Shown here: in pieces, positions 27,519-39,439 of the stretch | Layout of the letters: each line of letters opens with the position of its first letter | Position numbering within the stretch: position 1 is the stretch's first letter | Source: CAWFPR01 sp963817635 | GTDB lineage: Bacteria > Acidobacteriota > Vicinamibacteria > Vicinamibacterales > 2-12-FULL-66-21 | Length of the DNA: 64,000 nt | Direction: 5' to 3' | Assembly (NCBI GenBank): GCA_963817635.1 | Contig: CAWFPR010000025.1 | Coordinates: 5,569-69,568 of the forward strand | Made by a program: the position numbers and the translations under genes | The notes under the pieces: generated by a model | Database searches by the model: none | What the model saw: the letters and a program-made list of their open reading frames with translations, nothing else | What the model was told of the DNA's origin: nothing

Positions 27519-28138
27519 TTACCGAATGCGGCCTGCAGCTTCTCGAGCGCCTCGCGCGTCGCCACGACACAGCTCGTATCCATGATGTCGCGGGCCGTCA
27601 CGCGCGCGGCGGCCACCAGCCGCACCCCCTCGATGTTGCGGGCGGTCAGCGTGAACTGCTCGTCGGGTGTCACGTCGATGACCAGCGTCTTGCCGGTCGC
27701 ACCGATCCGCTGGAAGAGCCCGACGGTCGTCTTCGTCTTGTGGTCAGACGTCTCGAGGCGATCCACCACGATGACCGCGCCGTCGTGCAGCTTCGTCGCG
27801 AGCGCGGCGCGCACGGCGCCGATCCGGACCTTCTTCGGCAGGTCGAACGTGTAGCTGCGCGGCTGCGGCCCGAACACGGTGCCGCCCCCGCGCCAGAGCG
27901 GAGTCCGGCTCGATCCCACCTGCGGCCGCCCGGTGCCCTTCTGCTTGTACGGCTTCTTGCCGCCGCCGCTGACGAGCGCGCGGTTCTTCGTCGCGTGGGT
28001 GCCGCGCCGCTCGGACGCGTTCTCCTGCACGACGGATTCCCAGATCAGATCCGCATTGATCCGGCCGCCGAACACATCGTCGTTCAGCTCGAGGTCGCCG
28101 ACCTTCTCGTTGTTGGCGTTGACGATATTCAGCTTCAT
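27519..28138 (-). CDS. rplD: 50S ribosomal protein L4 (3' end probably affected by an indel)
   Basis: L4 is a 23S rRNA binder and the autogenous regulator of the S10 operon in E. coli. The start MKLNIVNANNEKVGDLELND, the loop RALVSGGGKKPYKQKGTGRPQVGSSRTPLWRGGG and the C-terminal LEKLQAAF are canonical. In the raw sequence the frame continues across a palindrome into L23. A one-base change near 27523 would use the TAA at 27519-27521 and give 206 residues, the usual length. I prefer the separate-gene reading. Confidence 0.88.
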
Positions 28139-28149
28139 TGGGTGCTGTC

Positions 28150-28857
28150 CTACTTCTTGCCCTTCGCGGAACCCTTGACGGCGCCCTTCGTCGGCTTCTC
28201 CGGCTGCGGAGCCGCGACGCGCTTGACCGTCAGGCCCTTGCGGACGATCACATACGTGCCGGGGGCGCCCGGGACCGCGCCGCGCACCACCAGCAGGTTG
28301 TTGTCGGCGTCGACCTGCACGATCTTCAGGTTGCGCACGGTGACGCGATCGCCGCCCATCCTCCCGGCGGCGCGCATGCCCTTGACGACGCGCGACGGGT
28401 ACGACGAGGCGCCGATCGAACCGGGTGCGCGGTGGAACATCGAGCCGTGGCTCGCCGCGCCGCCGCTGAAGTTGTGGCGCTTCATGACGCCCTGGAAGCC
28501 CTTGCCGCGGCTGATGCCGATGACGTCCACCCGCTCGCCGCTGCTGAACAGGCCGTTGACGAGCACCTGGTCGCCCGGGCTCACCGGATCGCTGCCGGCC
28601 GCCAGCTTCACCTCGCGCCGGACGCGCGTCGGCGGCACGCCGGCCTTCTTGTAGTGCCCCTCGAGCGGCTTCGGCACGCGCGCGGGGCGCTCCTCGACCA
28701 GCCCCAGCTGCACGGCTTCGTACTTGTCGGTGCCCGGTGACTTCACCTGGACGACGACGCACGGGCCCGCCTTGATGACGGTGGCGGGCGTGACCGTGCC
28801 GTCAGGCGCGAACACCTGGGTCATGCCCACTTTTCTGCCGATGATGCCAGTAACCAT
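28150..28857 (-). CDS. rplC: 50S ribosomal protein L3
   Basis: The 235-residue protein has the N-terminal signature MVTGIIGRKVGMTQVFAPDG and the core loop GISRGKGFQGVMKRHNFSGGAASHGS ... RAPGSIGASSYPSRVVKGMRAAGRMG. The C-terminal Lys-rich tail (after residue 215) is an extension. Confidence 0.97.
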   Translation of the reverse strand: MVTGIIGRKVGMTQVFAPDGTVTPATVIKAGPCVVVQVKSPGTDKYEAVQLGLVEERPARVPKPLEGHYKKAGVPPTRVRREVKLAAGSDPVSPGDQVLVNGLFSSGERVDVIGISRGKGFQGVMKRHNFSGGAASHGSMFHRAPGSIGASSYPSRVVKGMRAAGRMGGDRVTVRNLKIVQVDADNNLLVVRGAVPGAPGTYVIVRKGLTVKRVAAPQPEKPTKGAVKGSAKGKK

Positions 28858-28876
28858 GTCTGTTCTCTTGTCCGCC

Positions 28877-29212
<336 letters not shown>

Positions 29213-29267
29213 CTGTTTGCCTTTGTCTGCCTGCGGCGGGGCTGAAGCCCCGCCCTCCGTATCGTCG

Positions 29268-31388
<2,121 letters not shown>

Positions 31389-31401
31389 TACGTCCCGTTG
31401 T

Positions 31402-31875
31402 CTACCACCGGTAATGCGCAAAGGCCTTGTTGGCCTCCGCCATCCGGTGCGTGTCTTCCCGCTTCTTCACCGCGCCCCCGCGGAGGTTGGCCGCATCGAG
31501 CAGCTCGTTGGCGAGCTTCTCGGTCATCGTCTTGCCGTCGCCGCGCGACCGCGCGTAGCCCACCAGCCAGCGGATACTCAGCGAGAGCCGGCGGTTGGGA
31601 TTCACTTCAATCGGCACCTGATAGTTCGAGCCGCCGACCCGGCGCGACTTCACTTCGAGCGACGGCTTGACGTTCTCGACCGCCTTCTTGAACACCTTGA
31701 GGGGATCGTCGCCCGTCTTCTCCTGGATGGAGGTGAGCGAGCCGTACATGATCCGCTCCGCGGTGCTGCGCTTGCCGCCGCGCATCAGGGTGCTGATGAA
31801 CTTGGTCACCAGCGCGCTGCTGTACAGCGGATCGAGGGGCACTTCACGCTTCGCGATTTCGCGTCTACGAGGCAT
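31402..31875 (-). CDS. rpsG: 30S ribosomal protein S7
   Basis: The 157-residue head-assembly protein starts MPRRREIAKREVPLDPLYSS. Core motifs are KFISTLMRGGKRSTAERIMYGSL and ENVKPSLEVKSRRVGGSNYQVPIEV. The length and tail match the common 156-residue form. Confidence 0.98.
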   Translation of the reverse strand: MPRRREIAKREVPLDPLYSSALVTKFISTLMRGGKRSTAERIMYGSLTSIQEKTGDDPLKVFKKAVENVKPSLEVKSRRVGGSNYQVPIEVNPNRRLSLSIRWLVGYARSRGDGKTMTEKLANELLDAANLRGGAVKKREDTHRMAEANKAFAHYRW

Positions 31876-31886
31876 CGTCTATTTCC

Positions 31887-32261
31887 TTAGGACTTCGGGC
31901 GCTTCGCGCCGTATTTCGACCGGCCCTGCTTGCGTCCCGCCACGCCCACCGCGTCGAGCGTGCCGCGGACGACGTGGTAGCGCACGCCGGGAAGATCCTT
32001 GACGCGGCCGCCGCGGATCAGCACGAGCGAGTGCTCCTGCAGGTTGTGGCCGACGCCCGGAATGTAGGTCGTGACCTCGATTCCGTTGGTCAGGCGGACG
32101 CGCGCAACCTTGCGCAGCGCCGAATTCGGCTTCTTGGGCGTCTGGGTGAAGACGCGCACGCAGACGCCGCGCTTCTGCGGGCTGTCCTGCAGCGCAGGGC
32201 TCTTCGTCTTCGTGATGACCTTGTCGCGCCCTTTGCGAACAAGCTGGCTGATCGTCGGCAC
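31887..32261 (-). CDS. rpsL: 30S ribosomal protein S12
   Basis: The decoding-centre protein. I chose the GTG at 32261, giving (M)PTISQLVRKGRDKV and 124 residues, the size seen in E. coli. A TGGAG ribosome-binding site lies 11 bases upstream. The upstream GTG at 32285 would add eight non-conserved residues. The loop TPKKPNSALRK keeps the lysine whose mutation gives streptomycin resistance, and KDLPGVRYHVVRG is intact. First gene of the supercluster. Confidence 0.95.
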   Translation of the reverse strand: MPTISQLVRKGRDKVITKTKSPALQDSPQKRGVCVRVFTQTPKKPNSALRKVARVRLTNGIEVTTYIPGVGHNLQEHSLVLIRGGRVKDLPGVRYHVVRGTLDAVGVAGRKQGRSKYGAKRPKS

Positions 32262-32562
32262 GGTTCGGACAACTCCAGTCAGCACACGCGAAATCCCGCG
32301 CGCGCAGAACGTGAAACGCCGACGGCCACGCGCCTTTCGCGCCCGTCGGTTGGTTGCCCCAGGCCTAGGGAGCCGCGCGAGCGGCCCGGCACCTGGAACT
32401 GACTTACCCTATAAGGTTGATAACGGCGTGCGTCTCGAGGACGCCTGCGATGCGCGGCACGCCGAGTCGGGGTGCCGCGAGCCCCTGGCCATTTCAGGCG
32501 CAGGGCGGTTCTGGGTCGACTGGCTCTAGATAGGGTGTCCTAGGGCCGACCAGAACCTTGCA

Positions 32563-32592
32563 AAGATAGCAGAAAGGCCCCGCGCAATGCAA
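32563..32592 (-). promoter_or_regulatory. Candidate promoter of the str ribosomal operon
   Basis: On the minus strand TTGCAT (32592-32587) and TATCTT (32568-32563) are 18 bases apart, about 300 bases upstream of rpsL. The -10 matches four of six consensus positions and the -35 three. The intervening leader (32286-32562) contains no gene; a regulatory leader is possible but no known motif was recognised. Confidence 0.35.
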
Positions 32593-32629
32593 GGGTCAGG
32601 TGCGGCGAGGAGACATCTTGTGGGAAACC

Positions 32630-32657
32630 GCCGGCCACCCGGTCCCGGGCGGCCGGC
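32630..32657 (-). terminator. Hairpin downstream of the CsbD-like gene
   Basis: GCCGGCC and GGCCGGC arms with an inner CCGG/CCGG stem form a strong GC hairpin 15 bases past the CsbD-like stop. On the minus strand it is followed by GGTTTCCC, so only a weak U tract is present. It may insulate this gene from the str promoter. Confidence 0.45.
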
Positions 32658-32672
32658 CTCGCTCAAGCCGTT

Positions 32673-32876
32673 CTAGTCTTTCAACTTGTCGCCGACGTCT
32701 TTGATCGCCTCGCCGACCTTCCGGCGAGCACGCCCGAAGCCTTCCTGGACTTCGCCCCCCGCCTCGTCAGCAACGCCTTCATCGTGGAGCCGGTCGTTGT
32801 TCGTCAGGTCCCCGGCCGCCTGCTTGGCCTTCCCCTTCAATTGATCTACCTTGCCGTCGAGCTCGTCGCGATTCAT
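32673..32876 (-). CDS. CsbD-like stress-response protein
   Basis: This is a 67-residue hydrophilic protein starting MNRDELDGKVDQLKGKAKQA, with repeated xGKxxxxxGxxxxD-like helices and a charged C-terminus (KVGEAIKDVGDKLKD). This matches the CsbD-like family, general-stress proteins of unknown biochemical role. A GGGAGG ribosome-binding site precedes the ATG by nine bases. Monocistronic, upstream of and in the same direction as the ribosomal supercluster. Confidence 0.8.
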   Translation of the reverse strand: MNRDELDGKVDQLKGKAKQAAGDLTNNDRLHDEGVADEAGGEVQEGFGRARRKVGEAIKDVGDKLKD

Positions 32877-32934
32877 GCAGTGTTCCTCCCTTTCAGGAAT
32901 CTGCCTTTCAAGAAACGGTGCGTCAGCCGTATCG

Positions 32935-33093
32935 GGGCTTGGGGCTTCCGGCTTGGGGCTTGTGGCCTTGAGCCCCTTGAGCCCTGAACCCGAGAGCCCT
33001 GAGCCCTGAGCCCTTGAGCCCCTGAGCCCTGAGCCCTGAGCCCTTGAGCCCCTGAGCCCTGAGCCCTGAGCCCTGAGCCCTGAGCCCTTGAGG
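32935..33093. repeat. Tandem CCCTGAG heptamer array
   Basis: About 20 copies of CCCTGAG/CCCTTGAG, starting from decayed GGGGCTT units near 32937 and becoming perfect toward 33090. It fills the gap between the divergent CsbD-like and cupin genes and ends about 12 bases before the cupin ATG. Confidence 0.93.
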
Positions 33094-33105
33094 TAGGATG
33101 CTCGC

Positions 33106-33464
33106 ATGCCGAGACTCATCGAGGCGCCGTCAGTCGTCCAGGCGGCGGGAAACAAGCCCAAGCGTATCGAGGAGTACGCAGGACGGGCCAATTCCGGTAA
33201 TGAAAGTGTCAGTGTGGCCAGAATGGTCTCTCCCGGGGGATGGGAGGAGCCGGCCAGCGGCCGGAACTCGAGGAAGTGACCGTGGTGCTCCGGGGAACGG
33301 TCCGGGTCGAATACTCGGAAGGCGTCCTCTACGTGGCCGCCGGTCAGGCGGTGGTGACGTCGCCGGGTGAATGGATTCGCTACAGCACGCCGTTCGACGG
33401 GGGCGCCGAGTACATCGCGGTGTGCGTGCCGGCGTTCTCGCCCGACACGGTGCACCGCGACTGA
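33106..33464 (+). CDS. Small cupin-domain protein (one frameshift)
   Basis: The ATG at 33106 (GAGGTAGG site upstream) gives MPRLIEAPSVVQAAGNKPKR ... MVSPGGWEEP. The frame then breaks near 33250, and the next frame continues as GQRPELEEVTVVLRGTVRVEYSEG, VLYVAAGQAVVTSPGEWIRYST and AVCVPAFSPDTVHRD. Together this makes a 119-residue single cupin barrel, with the motif-1 glycines and an EE pair. One missing base explains the break. Ligand unknown; the motif lacks the classic two-histidine metal site in the part seen. Confidence 0.7.
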
Positions 33465-33477
33465 AATCGCGGCGCGG

Positions 33478-34224
33478 TCACTGCCGGATCTCGTACCGCG
33501 TGAACACCGGATCGGCGGCGAGCGCCTGCGCCTTCAGGAAGGCCCAGGCCTCCTTGTTGATGGCAGCCGATCGACTGTAGTAATCGTGCGTGTGGAACGC
33601 CATCTCGGTGAACTGGACGCTAAAGCCGCGGTGGACGAGCGCGTCCCGGGTGGCCCGCACGCTGTCGAGCGGGAAGAAAGCGTCCTGGGTGCCTATCCAG
33701 ATCGCCATCGGAATCTTTCGGGGTGCGGCGTCGGCGTACGCGTAGGCATCGGGGGGAAGCGCGCCGGCGTGCACGGCAACCGCGGCAAAGTATTGCGATT
33801 CGAGCAGCCCCAGCGTGAGGCCGTGGATCGCGCCCGCCGAGTGGCCGAAGACGTACACACGCCGTGGATCGACCGGGTGCTGCGCCGAAACGATGTCCAC
33901 CAGATCGTGAAGCAAGTCGGGGCCGTCCACGGTGGTGAACCAGCCCTGTTTGTCCAGGGCGTCGGGGCCCGCGAGGATGATCCCCTCTTTGCTCGCGAGC
34001 CCCTTCCATTTCTCGACGAGCGAGAGCCCGTTGCGTCCCGAGCCGTGGAGAAACACGATGAGCGGGGCGGGTTGCTCCTCACGGACGCTCTCCGGGACAT
34101 ATAGATAGTAGGTCCGTGTCCTTCCGCCCGACCCGAACTGCTCTTTCGTGATTTTCTCAGCGGCCGACGTTGCGGCCGGAAGCGCGAGGACGAGGCCGAG
34201 GCCGATGGAGATGCCGGTGCGCAT
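33478..34224 (-). CDS. Secreted alpha/beta-hydrolase esterase (PHB depolymerase/LpqC-like)
   Basis: The ATG at 34224 gives 248 residues with a signal peptide (MRTGISIGLGLVLALPAATSAA). The alpha/beta-hydrolase core has the oxyanion segment PLIVFLHGSGRNG, the nucleophile elbow FGHSAGA, a likely catalytic Asp in GTQDAFFPLDSV and the His in AFHTHDYYSR. This pattern fits the esterase/poly(3-hydroxybutyrate) depolymerase-like family. Substrate is not predictable. It converges on the cupin gene with a 13-base gap. Confidence 0.8.
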   Translation of the reverse strand: MRTGISIGLGLVLALPAATSAAEKITKEQFGSGGRTRTYYLYVPESVREEQPAPLIVFLHGSGRNGLSLVEKWKGLASKEGIILAGPDALDKQGWFTTVDGPDLLHDLVDIVSAQHPVDPRRVYVFGHSAGAIHGLTLGLLESQYFAAVAVHAGALPPDAYAYADAAPRKIPMAIWIGTQDAFFPLDSVRATRDALVHRGFSVQFTEMAFHTHDYYSRSAAINKEAWAFLKAQALAADPVFTRYEIRQ

Positions 34225-34376
34225 GCGTGCCCCTTGTGCCTCGAGAATGGAGGCACGGACATTGTACCGCGAGGAGCCCCGGACGTTCATCGTCAGGCCG
34301 TCGTCACGACGACGGCCCGGCGCGGCCTGCGTCCGTGACGGCGGTACGCGTGCGGAACGGTCCTGCTGCCGAAGTA

Positions 34377-34486
34377 AGGCTCAAGGCTCAGGGAAGGAAC
34401 TTTTCCCTGGGCCTTTGGGTTTTCCTGAGCCCTGAGCCCTGAGCCCTAAGCCCTGAACTAAGCCCTGAGCCCTGAGCCCTGAGCCA
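34377..34486. repeat. Second CCCTGAG heptamer array with a short stem-loop
   Basis: CCCTGAG and CCCTAAG units (34428-34486) and their decayed complement on the left (AGGCTCAAGGCTCAGGG from 34377) flank a hairpin, CAGGGAA...TTCCCTG. The array overlaps the 3' end of the thioesterase gene, whose last codons (AQGSGLRA) are translated repeat. Confidence 0.88.
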
Positions 34487-34954
34487 TCGTGTCTGGCATG
34501 CGCACCGCGACCACCTCGCCGCGGGCGGTCTGTGACGCCCTCCACTTCGACGCTGACATCGAGAATGACTTTGCGCGCACCGATTTCGCGAGCGCGGGCG
34601 CGCAGCACGATCTCCGGGACCGAGCGGTGTGGGCTTGAGGTAATCGACGCGGAGTGACCCGGTCACGAAACGGGACGCCGGGACCTCGCCGACCTGACGC
34701 CCGGCGGCGAGTTCCACGACGCCGGCGGCGGTCCCGATCGCGTGGCAATCCACGAGCGACGCGATCAGGCCGCCGTACACGAAGCCGGGCAGCGCGATGT
34801 GCTCCGCGCGCGGCGTAAATCGCGCAACGCCCTCGTCGCCCTCCATCACCGTGCGGACATGATGCCCATCCCGATTGAGCCGCCCGCACCCGAAACAGTG
34901 GGCGAAATCCTCCGGATAGTGGTCCTGAACAAACGTCGGGGTCGATTCAGCCAT
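34458..34954 (-). CDS. PaaI-type hotdog thioesterase (two frameshifts)
   Basis: The N-terminal motif HCFGCGRLNRDGHHVRT and the hotdog helix GFVYGGLIASLVDCHAIGTA match PaaI/YigI-like acyl-CoA thioesterases. The strand SLRVDYLKPTPLG leads to a break near 34607, after which PEIVLRARAREIGARKVILDVSVEVEGV follows in a second frame. A second break near 34527 gives TARGEVVAVRMPDTM. Both fit one extra G. The stop at 34458 comes from the heptamer array. Corrected length about 165 residues. Confidence 0.7.
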
Positions 34955-34985
34955 GCGTCGGCATCCTTCACTGCGCTTCTCCCAT

Positions 34986-37900
34986 TTACCATTCCGACCC
35001 GCCGCCTTTGCGCTTGCCCCATGTGGGCGGCGGTGGTTCGTGCGTGAGCCGGGTCGGCGGGTTCGCCTTCAGCATCTTCATCGCTTCGTCCACCGCGCGT
35101 TCGAGCTGCATGTCGTGGCCGGCAATCACGTCTTTGGGCCAGTTCTCGACGTCGATGTCGGGCGCCGTGCCTTCGTTCTCCACGGCCCACTTGCCCTCAC
35201 GCGTGAAGAAGCCGCCGCGCGGCGCGATCATGGACCCGCCGTCGATGAAGCCCGGCGTGTCGGCCGTGTGCACAAGGCCGCCCCAGGTGCGCTTGCCCAC
35301 GAGGGTTCCGACCTTGCGGTACTTGAACATCCATGGCATCAGGTCGCCGCCAGAGCCGGCCATCTCGTTGATGATCATCACCTTCGGCCCCCAGATCCCC
35401 GCCGAAGGGCTCGTGAACGGCACCCGGTCGCCGGCGACGTTGTTGAAGTACCCGTCGAACTGCCGCTGGAGGACGTCGATGATGTAGTCGGCCGCCGAGC
35501 CGCCGCTGTTGAACCGCTCGTCGACGATCGCGCCGAGCTTCTCCTGCTGCGCGAAATAGTAGCGGTTGAAGCTGTCGTAGCCGGGCTGCCCCGTGCTGGG
35601 CACGTAGACGTAGGCGAGCTGTCCGGCGGAGAGCCTGTCGACCAGGCGGCGGTTCGATTCCACCCACGCGCGGGTGCGCAGCCCCTGCTCGTTGGCCACC
35701 GGCACGACGGTCACCTCGCGCGCGCCCTCCATGACCGGACGGTTGTTCACGGTCAGGACGGTCTGGCGGCCGGACGTTCCGTCGAGCAGCCGGTAGATGT
35801 TGTCGGGCGTCCTCAGCTCGATGCCGTTGATCGCCAGGATGTAGTCGCCGACATTCACGTCAACGCCGGGCGCCGACAGCGGCGCGCGCAGATCGGGGTT
35901 CCAGCTCTCGTTGTCGTAGATGCGCGCGATCTTGTAGCGGCCGCTGTCGATCGTGAAATCGGCGCCGAGCAGGCCGCCGGGCGACGAAGGCACGCTGGGC
36001 ATGTCACCGCCGCGCACGAACGAGTGCCCGACCGCGATTTCGGCGCCCATGTTGTCGAGCAGGTAGTTCAGATCGGCGCGGTGGTTCACGTACGGCAGCA
36101 GGGCGCCGTACATCTGCTTCATCTTCGGCCAGTCCGACCCGTGCGTGTTCGGCACGTACAGGTAGTCGCGCTGGTTGCGCCAGCCCTCGTCGAAGATCTG
36201 CCGGAACTCTTCTTTCGGCTCGAGGTACATCCGGAGCGACGCGTTGACGCGTCCCTGGCCGGCCTGCGGAGGATTGCGATCGGCGTCCACGAGGAACAGC
36301 CCGGCGCCGGTTGCGCCGCCCGCGGCGCCGCGCCCGCGCCCGCCGCCGCCCGCCGCCCGTGCGATAGAGCAGCTTCCGGCCGTCGGCGCTGACGTCGTAC
36401 TCGGCGATGCCCGACACGAAGGTCGCAGCCCGGCGGTCGCTGAGCCGGTAGCGCTGCAGCGTGCTGCCTCCACCGCCCCCGCGTCCCCCGCCGCCCGCGG
36501 CGGCTTCCATGTAGTACACCGTGCCGGCCACGCCGGCCTTCAGGTTCGAGGTACCTGCCGCTCCGGGACGCCGGGGATCGAGAGGATGCGCTGCTGAAGG
36601 CCATCGAAGTCAATCTGCACGGTCACCGGCGTCCGCGGCCTCGGGGCGGCAGCCTGTGGCGGCTGATCGCCTGTCGCCGTATCGGCGCCGGCGGCCGGGG
36701 CGCCGCCTCCCCGTCCTCCACGGCCCGGTCCCGGCGCGCTCGAGACGCCGGTGTCCTCGTCGCTCTCCGGCAGCAACGGGCTCGCTTCCCCCTTCTTCAG
36801 CACCGCGAGGTACAGGCCGAACGTCTCGCTGTGGTCGTAGGACGTCATGTCGAGCCACTGCGACCTGAGCCCGAAATCGGTGGACGCGAGGAACCACACG
36901 TACTTGCCGCCGGCGTCCCACACCGGGAACATCGCGTCGGCGAGCCCGTCGGTGATCTGTTTCTTTTCGCCGGTCTCGACGTTGGCCACGAAGATCGCGC
37001 GATAGAGCGAATTCAGCCGGCTCGAATACGCCACCCATTTCGAGTCGGGGCTCCACGTCGGGTCGAGCGTCCGCTGCGGGACCATCCACGGATCGTTGCC
37101 GACGATCTTCGGCGTGCCGGTCGCGACGTCGAGTACCCACACGTTCAGGTTCGTGTCCGTGTAGAGCAGCTTCTTCGAATCGGGCGACCAGGCCGGCGTG
37201 TAGTAGTGCGTCGGCTTCGGCAGGGCGATTTCGCGCGGCGGCTTCAGGCCTTCCTGCTCCTCGATGACGAGCTTGTACTCGCCGGACTTGTCGCTGAAGT
37301 ACGAGACGTACTTGCCGTCGGGCGACCAGGCCGGATCGCGCTCGGCTGACGCACTCGAGTGCGTCAGATTGCGGACGTCACCCTTCTCGGCCGGGATCGT
37401 GAATACTTCGCCGCGCGCTTCGGCGACGATGCGCTTGCCCGTCGGCGAGAGCGCGATGTTGGTCATCCGGCTCGTGACGTCCTCCCAGCGCGGCATCATC
37501 CACGGGAAGTCCCCGGCCGCCCTGATGGCGACGACCTTCGCCTGCCCGCTTTTCGGATCGAGCTCGTGCACGTACCCGGCCTGTTCGAACACGACCGTGC
37601 CGGCGCCCGAGTCGAGCGTCTTGACGTCGAAGTCGGTGAACTTCGTGACCTGGGTCAGCTTCTTCGACTTCGTCTCGTACGACCACACGTTCGACACGCC
37701 GTCCCGATCCGAGAGGAAGTAGACCGTGTCGCCGACCCACACCGGATCCATGTCCTTCGAGTCGGTCCACGGCGGCGAGACCAGGTCGTAGGTCTTGAGA
37801 TCGACGATCCAGATTGGGCGGTTCTGTCCGCCGCGATAGTTGCGGCGTTCTTCGTCCCACGAGTTGTTCATCCGGTAGGCGATGTGCGTGCCGTCCGGCG

Positions 37901-38415
37901 AGATCTTCCCCTGGTAGGCGCGCGGGAGCGCCATCGGCTCTTCGACGCCGCCTTCGGCCGGCACCGTCCAGAAGCGCGGCGCGCCGCTCGGCGCCCACGT
38001 GGCCCGGGTCGACGCGAACGACGATCGACTTGCCGTCCGGCGTCCAGCCCTGCACCTGGTCGCCGCCCGGGTGCCACGTCAGCCGCTTCGGCTCTCCGCC
38101 TTCCGCCGGAATGACGTACACGTCGATGTTGCCGGCATAGTCGCCGCTGAACGCAATCCATTTCCCGTCCGGCGAGAAGTGCGGATTGCTCGTCAGCCCC
38201 TGGAACGAGGTGAGGCGCCGGGCGTTGCCTCCGCTGCGCTCGACCGACCAGATGTTGTTCGCGTAGGCGAAGGCGATCTGGGTGGCGCTCACCGTCGGCG
38301 AGCGCAGCAGCCGCGTCTGGTCCGACGGGGCAGCCGAAAGGACGGCAACGACGAAAGCCGGGATGGCGAGCCACGGCGTGGTACGCACGGCCGCGCGGAC
38401 AGAAAGACGCGTCAT
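34986..38415 (-). CDS. Secreted tricorn-like protease (S41 family), several frameshifts
   Basis: This is a large exported peptidase of about 1,140 residues. The order is a signal peptide (MTRLSVRAAVRTTPWLAIPAFVVAVLSAA), two sets of TolB/WD-like propeller repeats (NPHFSPDGKWIAFSGD, LSPTGKRIVAEA, PAWSPDGKYVSYFSD), a Gly-rich linker, a core domain, a PDZ domain (DVNVGDYILAINGIELRTPDN), and the S41 catalytic domain with the nucleophile in NEMAGSGGDLMPWMFKY. Breaks lie near 38010, 36550 (two small extras) and 36360; each is explained by extra bases. It ends 31 bases before the thioesterase gene. A second tricorn homolog lies at 39.9-43.3 kb on the other strand. Confidence 0.85.
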
Positions 38416-38590
38416 GGTGTGGTCCTCCGCGTGAGGGGTGATTGGACGGGTCATGCTAACACTGCTCTCCGTCCCGGAGCACGTTCGGGCCGCGCCAGTG
38501 GCCGGCGCACGCGGTCAGGGGATCGAGCATGCGGGGAGCTTACCCCAGCGGCGACCCATTCGCACGCTCCCCTCTGCTGTCACGCTGAGA

Positions 38591-38881
38591 CGGGCTGACG
38601 GCTGTCACGAAGAACGCGAAGGACACGAAGCACACGAAGGCTGTCACGCTGAGGCCGGTCGCGCGCCGGCCCGATGGGCCGGCGTCCGGATGCGCAAAGA
38701 CCCGCGGAGGCAAACAGCACCTGCCCTCTGGCTGCTTGCCTCCGTGGGCCTTTGCGCATCCGACCGCGCCTGCGGCGCGGCGCGACCGGCCGTCACAGCG
38801 TCACGCTGCGATCCGGCTTCTTCTGGTCTTTCTTCGTGATCTTCGTGTCCTTCGAGTTCTTCGTGACAGGCCGTCGGCCCG
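38591..38881. repeat. Large nested imperfect palindrome (291 bp)
   Basis: The outer arms 38591-38630 and 38841-38881 are about 40 bases and nearly identical when inverted (core TGTCACGAAGAAC..CGAAGGACACGAAG, one mismatch). An inner pair carries ACGCTGAGGCCGGTCGCGC and its complement. The central stem 38688-38761 has GGATGCGCAAAG / CTTTGCGCATCC plus CGGAGGCAA/TTGCCTCCG. No gene is present here. It separates the tricorn-like gene start from DUF1697. Confidence 0.85.
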
Positions 38882-38905
38882 TGACAGCTCGACAGCGCAC
38901 GAACG

Positions 38906-39436
38906 TCAGTCCAGAGTGCTGTCCGCCAGTTTTCTCACGGTGTTGGCGTTGCGCACCGTCATGGGGACACCCAGCAGCTTCTCGATGGGGGCGCGGAACA
39001 TCGCCGAGTCGCTCATGCGGCCCGCGATCTTGAAATAGAGTTCGCGCCCGTCCAGGTGCAGGTCATCGCCCTCGCCACGAACCGCCATGACCTTCTGCAC
39101 GCCCTCGCCCGGCGGGATCGTCTTCAGGAACGCGACGTGGAGCCTGGCCTCGCCGAGCGCACCGAACGGCTCGTTGGCCGCGACCGCCTGGATCTCAGCC
39201 GCCGAGCGGACCATGGTGATGACGTCGAAGCCGAACGCCTTCGCCATCGCGCCCTCGATCTTCTTCTCCAGCCCCGAATCGCTGCGCGACGCCGAACGGA
39301 ACAGGACGTTGCCGCTGGCGATCAGCGTCTCGACGTCGGCCAGCCCCACACCGCCCAGGACGGCGCGCAGCTTTTCCATCCTGACCGTGCGTCCGCCGAC
39401 ATTGATGCCGCGAAGCAGTGCGACGTAGTGGGGCAT
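38906..39436 (-). CDS. DUF1697 family protein
   Basis: The 176-residue protein starts MPHYVALLRGINVGGRTVRM and contains ETLIASGNVLFRSASR, the hallmark of DUF1697. The end reads MFRAPIEKLLGVPMTVRNANTVRKLADS, also typical. A cytosolic protein of unknown biochemical function. It lies beside a secreted hypothetical protein in the same direction with a short gap. Confidence 0.9.
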   Translation of the reverse strand: MPHYVALLRGINVGGRTVRMEKLRAVLGGVGLADVETLIASGNVLFRSASRSDSGLEKKIEGAMAKAFGFDVITMVRSAAEIQAVAANEPFGALGEARLHVAFLKTIPPGEGVQKVMAVRGEGDDLHLDGRELYFKIAGRMSDSAMFRAPIEKLLGVPMTVRNANTVRKLADSTLD

Positions 39437-39439
39437 CGA

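Noticed and set aside
32286..32562. Riboswitch or ribosomal-protein leader upstream of rpsL
   Set aside because: No recognisable motif or conserved stem could be supported by reading alone; kept only as a leader with a candidate promoter.
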